Shown piece by piece: positions 27,617-35,704 of a stretch of DNA of 37,500 nt. The stretch is taken from positions 1 through 37,500 of the forward strand of contig JAFIGE010000028.1 of the NCBI GenBank assembly GCA_020831585.1, in the 5' to 3' direction. Source of the DNA: Opitutales bacterium. Its GTDB lineage: Bacteria > Verrucomicrobiota > Verrucomicrobiia > Opitutales > Oceanipulchritudinaceae. The notes under the pieces are model-generated. The model did no database searches and was not told where the DNA came from. It saw nothing but the letters and a program-made list of their open reading frames with translations. A program made the translations under genes and the position numbers. Every line of letters begins with the position of its first letter. Position 1 is the first letter of the stretch.

Positions 27617-27829
27617 ATGAGCGACCATGTATACAAAAAAATCGAAATCGTCGGTTCTTCCCAGACTTCCATTGAAGACGCCATTCACAACGCCGTTAAC
27701 CGCGCGGGCAAATCGGTGAAGAACATGCGCTGGTTTGAGGTGGACGAAATCCGCGGTCACATCGACGACCAAAAGGTGGCCCATTTCCAGGTGGGTTTGA
27801 AAATCGGCTTCACGGTTGAAGACCGCTGA
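27617..27829 (+). CDS. Dodecin (flavin-binding small protein)
   Basis: Dodecins assemble into hollow dodecamers that store flavins (or CoA) in the cytosol and buffer free flavin. The 70-residue sequence matches well: HVYKKIEIVGSSQTSIEDAI, then VKNMRWFEVDEIRGHID and VAHFQVGLKIGF. Trp39 is the residue that stacks on the flavin ring in known members. AAAGGAGT seven bases before the ATG is a good ribosome-binding site. Its last 14 bases overlap the start of the tamB frame. Confidence 0.93.
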   Translation: MSDHVYKKIEIVGSSQTSIEDAIHNAVNRAGKSVKNMRWFEVDEIRGHIDDQKVAHFQVGLKIGFTVEDR

Positions 27830-30800
27830 TCACGCAGACGGCGCGGGGGCCTCAACGCCTTCGCGCCGGAAACGGCGACGGGCTCGGCGCCTCCTCCTTG
27901 TTTTTGGGGGCTCGGCGCTGGTTTTGGCGCTTTTCCTCGCGGCCCATCCCTGGTGGCTGGTGCCGCTTGCGCGCCATCTTCTGGAGCGGGAGGGTGTGAC
28001 CGTTCAAAGTATCCGCTCCCATGGCTTTTCCGCTCTCGAACTGACGGGGATTTCCGCAGACATCGATGGCACGGAGTTGCGGGCGGATCGGGCCGTGGTG
28101 GCCCTGCCTGTAGCTTGGCTGATGGCCCTTTGGCGGGATGTCGCCATTCTCGACCGCGCACCTCTGGAGGGCAACCTTGTGACGGTCGACGGCTGGAGCG
28201 CCACGCTCCCGACCGAGCCAGCCGCCACCACCGGGCGAGATGCGCCCCCGCCACCCGCCGCGCTCTTTGGCGAGGTGCTCGAAATCTCCGATGTGGTCTC
28301 GCGCTATTTACCAAGAGCCCGCGTGGGCGCGGGTGAATTCCGGGCGGAGGCGCTGGTTGTCGCCATCGAGGAATTGTCCTGGCGGGCGGGTCATCTGGAA
28401 CTCGCCGCCTCTTTTCCCGAAATCGCCCGTTTAGATCGCCTCCATGCCGTCGTCGAGCGCTCGGGAGAAGGTTTCGCGCTCCGTGGAGAGGTATGGCCCA
28501 CCGAGGGTGGAACGGTGAGCTTTTCCGGACTGGCCGAACTCCTGCGCGACGCCGTGCACTTCTCCGGCGAAACCGACTGGGGAGCCTGGCAGGCTGGTGG
28601 AACCGCCGTTTGGGCCGGTGCCGATTGGATACCCGGGCGGGCCGAGGGGCACTTCTCCGGGGGCGAATTGCCCACACCCATTGCCGCGCTCCTTCCCCCT
28701 GCCGTGGTCGAGCGCGCCACCGGCACCTTTTCCTGGGATGAGGGCCAGTGGTCCGCCCGCTCCACCGGATCGGGCGAATGGCGGGAAACGGATTCCGAAG
28801 AAACCCTCGCCTGGACATTTGATCTCGCCGCCAGTGGAGATACCGAACGGGCGCGCTTCGCCGAGTTGCACGTCGATCTTCCCTTCCTGCGCATGCGCTT
28901 GAGTGAACCGGTGGAGGTTTCCTGGCCCGCATGGGAACTTTCGGACGCCACCACCTGGACAATTGAAGCCGATCTTTCCCGCCTCCCGCAACACCCCCTC
29001 GATGGAGCCTTCCGCGGGCAGGCGCGCTTCGCTCCGCGCGACTGGGAAGCCCCCGCCGCCGGAATGGAGTGGGAAATCGAGGGAGCCCTCCTTGCCCGCA
29101 TCGCGGACACGGACTGGGAACCGGTTTTATCCGCCGCCGGCACCCTCGATCAGGAGCGCGCCACGATTGCCCGGCTGAACCTCGCTCTGCCCGGTGGTTC
29201 GGCGCTCTCCGCCAGCGGAACCTACGTTTTTTCCGAAAATGCCCTCACAGGCGGCAGGGCGGAGGGCACCCTCGTCGTGAGCGAGTTGGCTCCCCTTCTG
29301 CCCGACATCGAATGGCCCTTCGCGCGCCTCACCGCACGGATTGAGGCCGATGGCCCGCTGAGCGGACTCCGCCACGGTGGGGTCGTCGAAGCAAGCGATG
29401 TGCGCGTGGAGCCGTTTCTCCCGGTCGATGCCATGGTTGAGTGGACCGGCGAGGGCCTGCAACAGCTCGATGGTTCGCTGCGGCTGCATCGCGAAAACGC
29501 CGTCGCCCGCACCGAGGTGAGCATCGCCCGGATGGCCGAAACTTCCTGGCAAATCGAAGCCAAGGCTCTCACCGTCGGTGAACAAAGCGCGGACGAGGCG
29601 GCCAAGCGGCATATCCGGCTTGCCGCCCCCATGAACCTGACCCTCGACCTCGCCGATGGCCCGCCCGCAATCACGTGGAGCGCCTTTCGCCTCGAATCCG
29701 GGGACGGCTTTATCGATGCCGGGGACGGTCGATTCGGACCGGATGCGATTGAGATTGGGCAAACCCGCGCCGAAGGTTTCGATATCGCCTGGGTGGCCGC
29801 GTGGCTGGATGAAATCAACGTCCCCGACCTCTTCGTCGAATCGCTGCTCCTGGCCGCCCGGACAGACCCGGATGGCCGCGTAACCGGATCGGTGAGTGCC
29901 CGTGTCTCTCTGGCAACGGCGGATTACGGAGTGGAAGTGGATATCGAAGCCCTCCCCGAATCCCTCCGGATCGAAACCCTGCGCGCCCTCCGCGCCGAGG
30001 GCGAACTCTTCCGCCTCAGCGGCCACCTTCCCGTATCCGCCCGGCGCGACACGGACGGTCGATTCGTCCCCGATCTCGCCTACCGGGCCCCCCTTTCCGT
30101 GGAAGCGGAGGTCGATGGAGAAAGCGTTCTCAGTGATTGGATCGGCGAACTGGCGGGAATTCATCTCGACCGGGGCACGGCGCGGTTCGCCCTCAGCGGA
30201 ACCCTTTCCGCACCCAAGGGCGAGATTCGGCTGAGCGCCCATCAGATGCGCTATCAGGCCGAGGGCTTTGAGGAAGTCACCTTCCTCGAACCTGCGCTCC
30301 ATCTCCTCCTCGATGATGCGCAGATGGAGATTGTCCGGGCGGATTTTTCCCTGCCGGGCATGACCGGTCGCGCAGACTTGAGCGGGCACCTCAGCGGGCT
30401 CGATTGGGAGACGATTCTCCGGGGAGACTTCGATGCGGCCATCCAGCCGCTCAGGGGCCGCATCGCGTTGCGCGCCTTTCCGCTCGCGGCGGTTGCCGGA
30501 TTTTTGCCGGAAGTCCTCGAACCCCGCGGGAGTCTGCAGGGTGCCGTCTATCTCGCTCCGGGCCGTGAACTTACCGGCGAAGTTGATCTTCGCGGAGCCG
30601 CCCTCCGCCCTTTCGAAGACGGCTCCACTCTGCGCGAGATCTACGCCCGCCTCACCTTCGCCGGAACCGAAGTCACTTTCCCCGATATGCGCGCACAATG
30701 GAACGGTCGCCCCGCGCAACTCGAAGGAAGGGCCGATCTGGCAACTTGGCCCGACCCGACCTTTACCATTCGCGCACAAGGCGAAAATCTCGATCTTGTG

Positions 30801-31631
30801 CGCCGCGAAGACCTGCTCCTGAGAGCCGATATCGATCTCCGCCTGGAGCGGCCGCGCGCGGATCAACCACCCCTCATTCGGGGTGAAGTGGGCCTGCGCA
30901 ACAGCCTCTTCCTTCAGGACTTTCGCGACCTCATCCGTCCAGGTGCCGTCGGCGTGGAAACCCGCCCGCCCTATTTCCGCGTGGAAGATGAGTTCTTCCG
31001 CGATTGGCGACTCGATGTCCGTGTAAGCGGCCGCGAGTTCCTCCGCTTGCAATCCACGCTCATGCGCGGACGCGTCAGCGCCGACTTCCGGCTCAGCGGC
31101 GACCTCGGTAATCCCCTGGCCATCGGCCAAGTGCGGGTGACCGACGGTGCCCTCCTCTTCCCCTTTGGCCGCATTCGCCTCGGGCGGGCCGAAGCGGCTG
31201 TCACCCTTGAGCAACCCAACTCCTTGCAGCTCTCCGCCACCGGGACCGGACAAGTCTTCGGCTACAGCCTCTCCCTCTTCCTCGGAGGCACCGCCGAGCG
31301 ACCCCAGTTGGAGCTCACCTCCGTCCCTTCGCTCGGGCAGGAAGCCATTCTGCTCATGCTGGCCACCGGAGCCCTCCCGGAAACCGAAGAAACCGATATC
31401 GGCGCGCGAGGCGGACGCTTCGCCCTCTATCTGGGCCAGGACTTCTTTTCCCTCCTCTTCGGCGGCGGTGCGGCGGAAAACATCCGCATCCGCAGCGGCG
31501 ATTCCTTCTCCGGCGGCGGCCAGGCTACCGCCATCGAATACATCATCAGCGACCGCTGGTCGGTCATCGGTGAATACAACGAGTTTGAAGACTACAACAT
31601 GGATCTCCGCTGGCGGGTCTTCCGTCGCTGA
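27816..31631 (+). CDS. tamB: TamB homologue (translocation and assembly module / lipid-transfer AsmA-like)
   Basis: TamB proteins are inner-membrane-anchored, periplasm-spanning beta-taco proteins linked to outer-membrane protein assembly with TamA and to phospholipid transport. The 1271-residue product has a basic N-terminus (RRKRRRARR), one membrane anchor (about residues 25-45), a long beta-rich middle, and a C-terminal DUF490 domain (about 930-1271). That domain contains SADFRLSGDLGNPLAIGQVRVTDG in blocks, PSLGQEAILLMLATG and a final beta strand ending in an aromatic/Arg pattern (WRVFRR). The length fits the family. No ATG is available near the start. I use the TTG at 27816, which overlaps the dodecin gene by 14 bases and would couple their translation. 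No tamA is adjacent. The stop codon abuts that of the opposite-strand RAYT gene. Confidence 0.88.
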   Translation: MKTADHADGAGASTPSRRKRRRARRLLLVFGGSALVLALFLAAHPWWLVPLARHLLEREGVTVQSIRSHGFSALELTGISADIDGTELRADRAVVALPVAWLMALWRDVAILDRAPLEGNLVTVDGWSATLPTEPAATTGRDAPPPPAALFGEVLEISDVVSRYLPRARVGAGEFRAEALVVAIEELSWRAGHLELAASFPEIARLDRLHAVVERSGEGFALRGEVWPTEGGTVSFSGLAELLRDAVHFSGETDWGAWQAGGTAVWAGADWIPGRAEGHFSGGELPTPIAALLPPAVVERATGTFSWDEGQWSARSTGSGEWRETDSEETLAWTFDLAASGDTERARFAELHVDLPFLRMRLSEPVEVSWPAWELSDATTWTIEADLSRLPQHPLDGAFRGQARFAPRDWEAPAAGMEWEIEGALLARIADTDWEPVLSAAGTLDQERATIARLNLALPGGSALSASGTYVFSENALTGGRAEGTLVVSELAPLLPDIEWPFARLTARIEADGPLSGLRHGGVVEASDVRVEPFLPVDAMVEWTGEGLQQLDGSLRLHRENAVARTEVSIARMAETSWQIEAKALTVGEQSADEAAKRHIRLAAPMNLTLDLADGPPAITWSAFRLESGDGFIDAGDGRFGPDAIEIGQTRAEGFDIAWVAAWLDEINVPDLFVESLLLAARTDPDGRVTGSVSARVSLATADYGVEVDIEALPESLRIETLRALRAEGELFRLSGHLPVSARRDTDGRFVPDLAYRAPLSVEAEVDGESVLSDWIGELAGIHLDRGTARFALSGTLSAPKGEIRLSAHQMRYQAEGFEEVTFLEPALHLLLDDAQMEIVRADFSLPGMTGRADLSGHLSGLDWETILRGDFDAAIQPLRGRIALRAFPLAAVAGFLPEVLEPRGSLQGAVYLAPGRELTGEVDLRGAALRPFEDGSTLREIYARLTFAGTEVTFPDMRAQWNGRPAQLEGRADLATWPDPTFTIRAQGENLDLVRREDLLLRADIDLRLERPRADQPPLIRGEVGLRNSLFLQDFRDLIRPGAVGVETRPPYFRVEDEFFRDWRLDVRVSGREFLRLQSTLMRGRVSADFRLSGDLGNPLAIGQVRVTDGALLFPFGRIRLGRAEAAVTLEQPNSLQLSATGTGQVFGYSLSLFLGGTAERPQLELTSVPSLGQEAILLMLATGALPETEETDIGARGGRFALYLGQDFFSLLFGGGAAENIRIRSGDSFSGGGQATAIEYIISDRWSVIGEYNEFEDYNMDLRWRVFRR

Positions 31632-32624
31632 TCAGCGGGCACTTGCACTGAAGAGAGCCTCCCCGCCCAACCCATCCGCCGCCTTCGGCGGGCGCTTTCC
31701 CGAAGATTCCCCCGCCCGATCCCCCATCCAGCGCTCCACAAACGCCTTCGAACCGATAATCGCCCCCTGCGTCATGTAGCGAAGCCGACACCGGAGCAAT
31801 TGGCCCGCGCTCAACGCCCCACCCTGCGCCTTCACCGCCGCCACATCCTCCGCCTTCAAAGACCGTCCCTTGCGCGGATCGGAGGCCGTTACATACAAAT
31901 ACGTCCGATAGCGGGCCGCAATCACCTCCGGCGACTCCCCCCGGCTTTCCCCGATCCGCTGCCAAAGCGCATAGCCCCTCAACTTGCCCGACCCCACGGC
32001 CTCCCCATATCCGCAGAAACGGTAGTCTTTCGGGTCATCTACCAACCCTGCGCGCACCGCGTTCAGATCGATATACGCCGCCACCGCCCGCACCGCCACC
32101 CGCGAGTTTTCCACCAGCACGCTCCGGAAACGCCCCTCCCACAGCGTCCCCACGCGGTCGTATTTCCGGTTAAACTGAATCGAATACCGCTGCTTCAGAA
32201 TCTTCATGAACATCGGCAGTGAAGCCATCCGCCCCATCAACAGGCCCCGCATGGCCTCACGAACCTCCCCGCCCGCACGCAACGCAGCCTCGATTCGCAC
32301 CATCCAGAGCGGCTGCCCCTTGCGCTCCTTGCCATAAAGCAGCCGCGCCCGCTCCAGGAGCGCTTCATCGCTCAGTTCGCCCGCCTTCCCCGGCACCTCC
32401 ACCAGCACATGGAAGTGGTTATCGAGCAACGCATACGTGATCACCTCCACCCCGCAAAACCCCGCCACCCGCCTCAACAGGTCCCGGAACGCCTCCTTCT
32501 CCCCATCCCTGAGCAGGAACTCCCGCCCGCACACCCGGCTCACCACATGGTGCACCGCATCCACCCCACCCCGCACCCCCGCCCGCGGCATTCGCCGACT
32601 CTTCTTCGGAATCAGATACTTCAT
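31632..32624 (-). CDS. REP-associated tyrosine transposase (RAYT-like), copy 2
   Basis: This 330-residue protein is a close paralogue of the one at 17773-18771, with long identical stretches. HUH is His70-Phe71-His72 (DNHFHVLVEV) and the probable nucleophile is Tyr184 in AAYIDLNAVRAGL, where copy 1 has the more usual LNPVRA. The start at 32624 (MKYLIPKKSRRMP) aligns with copy 1. The frame stays open far upstream through the antisense of trpE, but this is an artefact of GC-rich codon use. Divergence is spread evenly and both copies are intact, which argues for old duplication or separate maintenance rather than recent transposition. Stop codons of this gene and tamB are directly adjacent on opposite strands. 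Confidence 0.88.
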   Translation of the reverse strand: MKYLIPKKSRRMPRAGVRGGVDAVHHVVSRVCGREFLLRDGEKEAFRDLLRRVAGFCGVEVITYALLDNHFHVLVEVPGKAGELSDEALLERARLLYGKERKGQPLWMVRIEAALRAGGEVREAMRGLLMGRMASLPMFMKILKQRYSIQFNRKYDRVGTLWEGRFRSVLVENSRVAVRAVAAYIDLNAVRAGLVDDPKDYRFCGYGEAVGSGKLRGYALWQRIGESRGESPEVIAARYRTYLYVTASDPRKGRSLKAEDVAAVKAQGGALSAGQLLRCRLRYMTQGAIIGSKAFVERWMGDRAGESSGKRPPKAADGLGGEALFSASAR

Positions 32625-32661
32625 ATCCTCACCAACACAGCCCCTTCCCACGTCGCTGGCA

Positions 32662-32681
32662 AGAATAAAATTTACGGTAGT
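32662..32681. repeat. AT-rich element shared upstream of RAYT copy 2
   Basis: The text AGAATAAAATTTACGGTAG here matches the complement of 23482-23503 closely and 18806-18827 loosely. It lies in the 123-base divergent spacer between RAYT copy 2 and trpE. A CGGTA-AAAA-TACCG hairpin sits at 32699-32712. Confidence 0.3.
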
Positions 32682-32747
32682 GGAATTTAGGCGTTTTGCG
32701 GTAAAAATACCGTTGCCGAGCGGGAGGGTGCGGGCACTTTGAGGAGG

Positions 32748-34259
32748 ATGCGATTTTCGCCGACAGCTGATGAGTTTGCCCGCTTGGCCCATGAGGGAAA
32801 TTTGATTCCGGTAACAACGGATCTGATGGCTGATTTTGAAACGCCGGTTTCGGTTTATTCGAAGCTGCGCGCGAGCGGTCCAGCGTTTCTCCTGGAATCC
32901 ATTGAGGGGGGCTCCACGGTAAACCGCTACTCTTTCATCGGTTGCCAGCCACAGATGGTGATCGAGGCCACGCTGGGCGGTGAGTCGGTCATCCGCACCC
33001 GCTCCGGAGAGGAACGCCGCCTTCCCACACCACCGGATCCGCTGACGCTCATCCAGGAGGAAATGGCGCGCTTTCGCCCGGTGAAGCTGCCCGATATGCC
33101 CCGTTTTATCGGCGGGGCCGTGGGCTACCTGAGCTATGACTATGTGCACGCGGTCGAGCCCACCGTTCCCCTCGCGGGGCGGGATGTGCTGGATATGCCA
33201 ACTCTGCACTTCCTGATCACAGATACACTCGTGATCTTTGACCGGGCGCGGCAAACTTTGCGGCTCCTCGTAAATGCGCATGTGGAGAGCCCGGGGGAGG
33301 CTACGGCCGCATATGGTGCCGCCTGTGCGTCTCTGGAGGCGCTGGCCCGCCAACTGGCAGGCGGCCGGGAGGTCCCCACGATCCCGGTTGAGTCGCCGCG
33401 CGAGATCCGGGTGCCGGGGGGCAATTTCACCCAGGCGGCCTTCGAGGAGATGGTGGATAAGTGCAAGGAGTACATCCGCGCAGGGGATGTGATCCAGGTT
33501 GTCGGCAGCCAACGCTTTGAGAAAGATTTTGCCCCCTCTCCCCTCTCGCTTTACCGGTCTTTGCGGGTGGTGAATCCCTCGCCCTACATGTTCCTCTACG
33601 ATCCGGGGCCGTTCGCGCTCGTGGGCGCATCCCCGGAGGTGCATGTGCGCCTGACCGACGGCAAAGCGGAGATGCGGCCGATCGCCGGCACCCGCCCGCG
33701 CGGCGCGACAGCAGCCGAGGACGCCGCCCATGAGGCCGATCTTCTGGGCGACGACAAGGAGCGCGCCGAGCACCTCATGCTGGTGGATCTTGCCCGCAAT
33801 GATCTTGGCCGCGTGTGTCGCTTCGGCAGTGTGACAGTTCCGGAGTATATGATCGTCGAGCACTATTCGCACGTGATGCACATTGTCTCCCAGGTGGAAG
33901 GCATGCTCTCGGCAGACCACAACGCCTATGACCTCATGCGCTCAACCTTCCCGGCTGGCACGGTGAGCGGCGCGCCGAAGGTCCGGGCGATGCAGATCAT
34001 CGCGGAACAGGAGCGGGAAATACGCGGTCCCTACGCCGGCGCGGTCTGCTACTTCAGCTACGATGGCAACGTCGACAGCTGCATCACGATACGCACCGCG
34101 CTGATGAAAGGCGGGCGCATCTACATACAGAGCGGAGCGGGGATCGTGGCCGACTCCGTCCCCGAAAAGGAATACGAAGAAACAGTGAACAAGGCGCGGG
34201 CAATGTTCAAGGCGGTCGCCATCGCCGAGCAGATGGGGCCGACGCCGGGTCTGGATTGA
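32748..34259 (+). CDS. trpE: Anthranilate synthase component I
   Basis: TrpE converts chorismate to anthranilate with ammonia supplied by TrpG, the first step of tryptophan synthesis. The protein (503 aa) has the N-terminal domain with FLLESIEGG, part of the tryptophan feedback site, and RYSFIGCQP. The catalytic domain includes GDVIQVVGSQRF, PSPYMFLYD, AGTRPRGAT, DLARNDLGRVCRFGSV, TVSGAPKVRAMQII and QSGAGIVADSVPEKEYEE. I chose the ATG at 32748; a TTG three codons upstream is also open. GAGGAGG lies directly against this ATG, closer than usual. No trpG or other trp gene is adjacent, so it stands alone and is followed by a possible terminator. Confidence 0.95.
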   Translation: MRFSPTADEFARLAHEGNLIPVTTDLMADFETPVSVYSKLRASGPAFLLESIEGGSTVNRYSFIGCQPQMVIEATLGGESVIRTRSGEERRLPTPPDPLTLIQEEMARFRPVKLPDMPRFIGGAVGYLSYDYVHAVEPTVPLAGRDVLDMPTLHFLITDTLVIFDRARQTLRLLVNAHVESPGEATAAYGAACASLEALARQLAGGREVPTIPVESPREIRVPGGNFTQAAFEEMVDKCKEYIRAGDVIQVVGSQRFEKDFAPSPLSLYRSLRVVNPSPYMFLYDPGPFALVGASPEVHVRLTDGKAEMRPIAGTRPRGATAAEDAAHEADLLGDDKERAEHLMLVDLARNDLGRVCRFGSVTVPEYMIVEHYSHVMHIVSQVEGMLSADHNAYDLMRSTFPAGTVSGAPKVRAMQIIAEQEREIRGPYAGAVCYFSYDGNVDSCITIRTALMKGGRIYIQSGAGIVADSVPEKEYEETVNKARAMFKAVAIAEQMGPTPGLD

Positions 34260-34281
34260 CCAGCCAGAGGCTTGACCCTCC

Positions 34282-34316
34282 GGGCCCTATTGAAAAACGG
34301 CCCATTTCTATTTCTT
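34282..34316 (+). terminator. Possible terminator after trpE
   Basis: A five-pair stem (GGGCC with GGCCC, 34282-34303) with a 12-base loop is followed by the T-rich ATTTCTATTTCTT. It begins 22 bases after the trpE stop. The long loop makes it weaker than the other terminators in the window. Confidence 0.45.
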
Positions 34317-34574
34317 GGAATAATTCTAATTCCGAGGGACTCTGGATGATCATATGCCTGAATTCATTTCAAACAGAGTGGGACATGGCAGGGGAAAGTT
34401 GGGCGATTTACCGTCTGTCCTTCGGCGGGACCGCCCAACCAATTTGTTTATGAAGCCATCCGGATCCCCTCGCCCGACTTGGCCGAAATCTGGCAACATC
34501 TGAACATCGACCGGTCCTCCGCTGTCGGAATCAACAATCTTCGTTCCTTACCTTAAATTAGAAAGCAAACGCAT
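34317..34574 (+). promoter_or_regulatory. Non-coding spacer upstream of the sigma factor gene
   Basis: No convincing gene lies between trpE and the sigma factor. The spacer holds an eight-pair inverted repeat (GTTGGGCG at 34398-34405 with CGCCCAAC at 34432-34439) whose loop has a smaller GTCC/GGAC stem. An AT-rich stretch follows just before the ATG. These could be part of a structured 5' leader. I cannot place the promoter. Confidence 0.35.
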
Positions 34575-35591
34575 ATGAGCACTTCCATCGCCTTAAAAAA
34601 TGACCGTTCCATCCGCGTGTCGCGGGCACAAGTGGCCTCCTTCGAGGAAGTGGAGGACGTCCGCGATTTGCCCAACTCGGAGAAGAGCGCGATCAAGATT
34701 TACCTTCAGGAGATCGGCAAAACGCCCCTTCTGAAGCCCTCCGAGGAAGTTGAGCTCGCCGCCCTCATTCAGCAGGGCGACCAGCGGGCGCGGGAGAAGA
34801 TGATCAAAGCCAACCTGCGCCTCGTGGTGAAGATTGCCCATGATTACAGCAACTTTGGCCTCCCCCTCCTGGATCTGATCAGCGAAGGCAATATCGGTCT
34901 CATCAAGGCTGTGGAGCGCTTCGATCCCAATAAGGGGGGCAAGCTTTCGACCTATGCCGCCTGGTGGATCAAGCAGTCGATCAAACGCGCGCTCGCCAAC
35001 CAGAGCAAAACCATCCGCCTCCCCGTCCACCTTGTGGATAAGATTGCGAAGATGCGCCGCACGGCTGCCGAGATGGAAGAGGAGTTTGGTCGTGCCCCCA
35101 CCGATGAGGAGCTGGCCTACGAGCTGGGGATGTCGGTGAATAAGGTTGCCCACCTCAAGTCCGTTTCGGTTCGACCAACCAGCCTGGACGCTCCTGTCGG
35201 CGAAGACGAAACAACCCAGTTCGGTGATCTGATCGGCGATGAAAACAGCGTTTCGCCGTTTGAATCGCTCAAGGAAAAGAGCATTTTGAATGACCTGAGC
35301 AAGATGCTCGATGAACTCGATCAGCGCGAAGCGGAGATCATTCGCCTCCGCTTTGGCATCGGCGGAGAAAAACCCCTCACCCTCGAAGAAGTGGGAGAAA
35401 TGTTTGGCATCACCCGCGAGCGCGTCCGTCAGCTCCAAAACATGGCGCTCGCCCGCATGCGTCGCTCCCTCATGGCGAAGGAGCGGCAGCGCACGGAAGA
35501 AGAGATCCGCGAGGAGCGAATCGAACAACAGAAGATGGAAGTTTTAAACGAGTTTTTCCAGAGCAAGGTCGCTCCCAAAATGGTGAACTGA
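34575..35591 (+). CDS. Sigma-70 family RNA polymerase sigma factor, RpoD-like without region 1.1
   Basis: The 338-residue protein directs RNA polymerase to promoters. Region 1.2 begins near residue 40 (IKIYLQEIGKTPLLKPSEEVELA). Region 2 (73-143) has NLRLVVKIAHDY, LDLISEGNIGLIKAVERFDP and FSTYA-like LSTYAAWWIKQSIKRAL, the core-binding and -10 recognition segments. Region 3 covers about 152-225 and region 4 (240-300) has LTLEEVGEMFGITRERVRQLQNMAL for the -35 box. Region 1.1 and the large non-conserved insert of housekeeping RpoD are missing, as in group 2 factors (RpoS/SigB-like of cyanobacteria). About 38 charged, helical residues follow region 4 (KERQRTEEEIREERIEQQKM), more than usual. Whether it is the main or an alternative factor is not decidable here. 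Confidence 0.9.
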   Translation: MSTSIALKNDRSIRVSRAQVASFEEVEDVRDLPNSEKSAIKIYLQEIGKTPLLKPSEEVELAALIQQGDQRAREKMIKANLRLVVKIAHDYSNFGLPLLDLISEGNIGLIKAVERFDPNKGGKLSTYAAWWIKQSIKRALANQSKTIRLPVHLVDKIAKMRRTAAEMEEEFGRAPTDEELAYELGMSVNKVAHLKSVSVRPTSLDAPVGEDETTQFGDLIGDENSVSPFESLKEKSILNDLSKMLDELDQREAEIIRLRFGIGGEKPLTLEEVGEMFGITRERVRQLQNMALARMRRSLMAKERQRTEEEIREERIEQQKMEVLNEFFQSKVAPKMVN

Positions 35592-35623
35592 ATCAATCGG
35601 TTTTTCATTGGCACACCTTTTTC

Positions 35624-35660
35624 GCCCCGCCCGGCCAAGCGCCGTCGGCGGGGCTTTTTA
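35624..35660 (+). terminator. Rho-independent terminator after the sigma factor gene
   Basis: A perfect eight-pair GC stem (GCCCCGCC with GGCGGGGC, 35624-35654) is followed directly by TTTTTATTT, 32 bases after the stop. It is the clearest intrinsic terminator in the window. Confidence 0.9.
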
Positions 35661-35704
35661 TTTCATCGTTGCGGAAGCGCTCACGCTGGCCATGGATGGA
35701 GCTT

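Noticed and set aside
29127-31253. 708-codon minus-strand frame across tamB
   Set aside because: It mirrors the TamB codons and has no domain, no start context and no neighbour logic; TamB on the plus strand is clearly real.
32625-33920. Long minus-strand frame giving a 762-residue protein that fuses about 430 residues to RAYT copy 2
   Set aside because: The extra part is the exact antisense of trpE. It resembles no protein, and copy 1 of RAYT starts at the equivalent of 32624.
34256-34453. 65-codon frame just after trpE
   Set aside because: It overlaps the trpE stop and runs over the possible terminator and the inverted repeat. It has no ribosome-binding site and no recognisable features.
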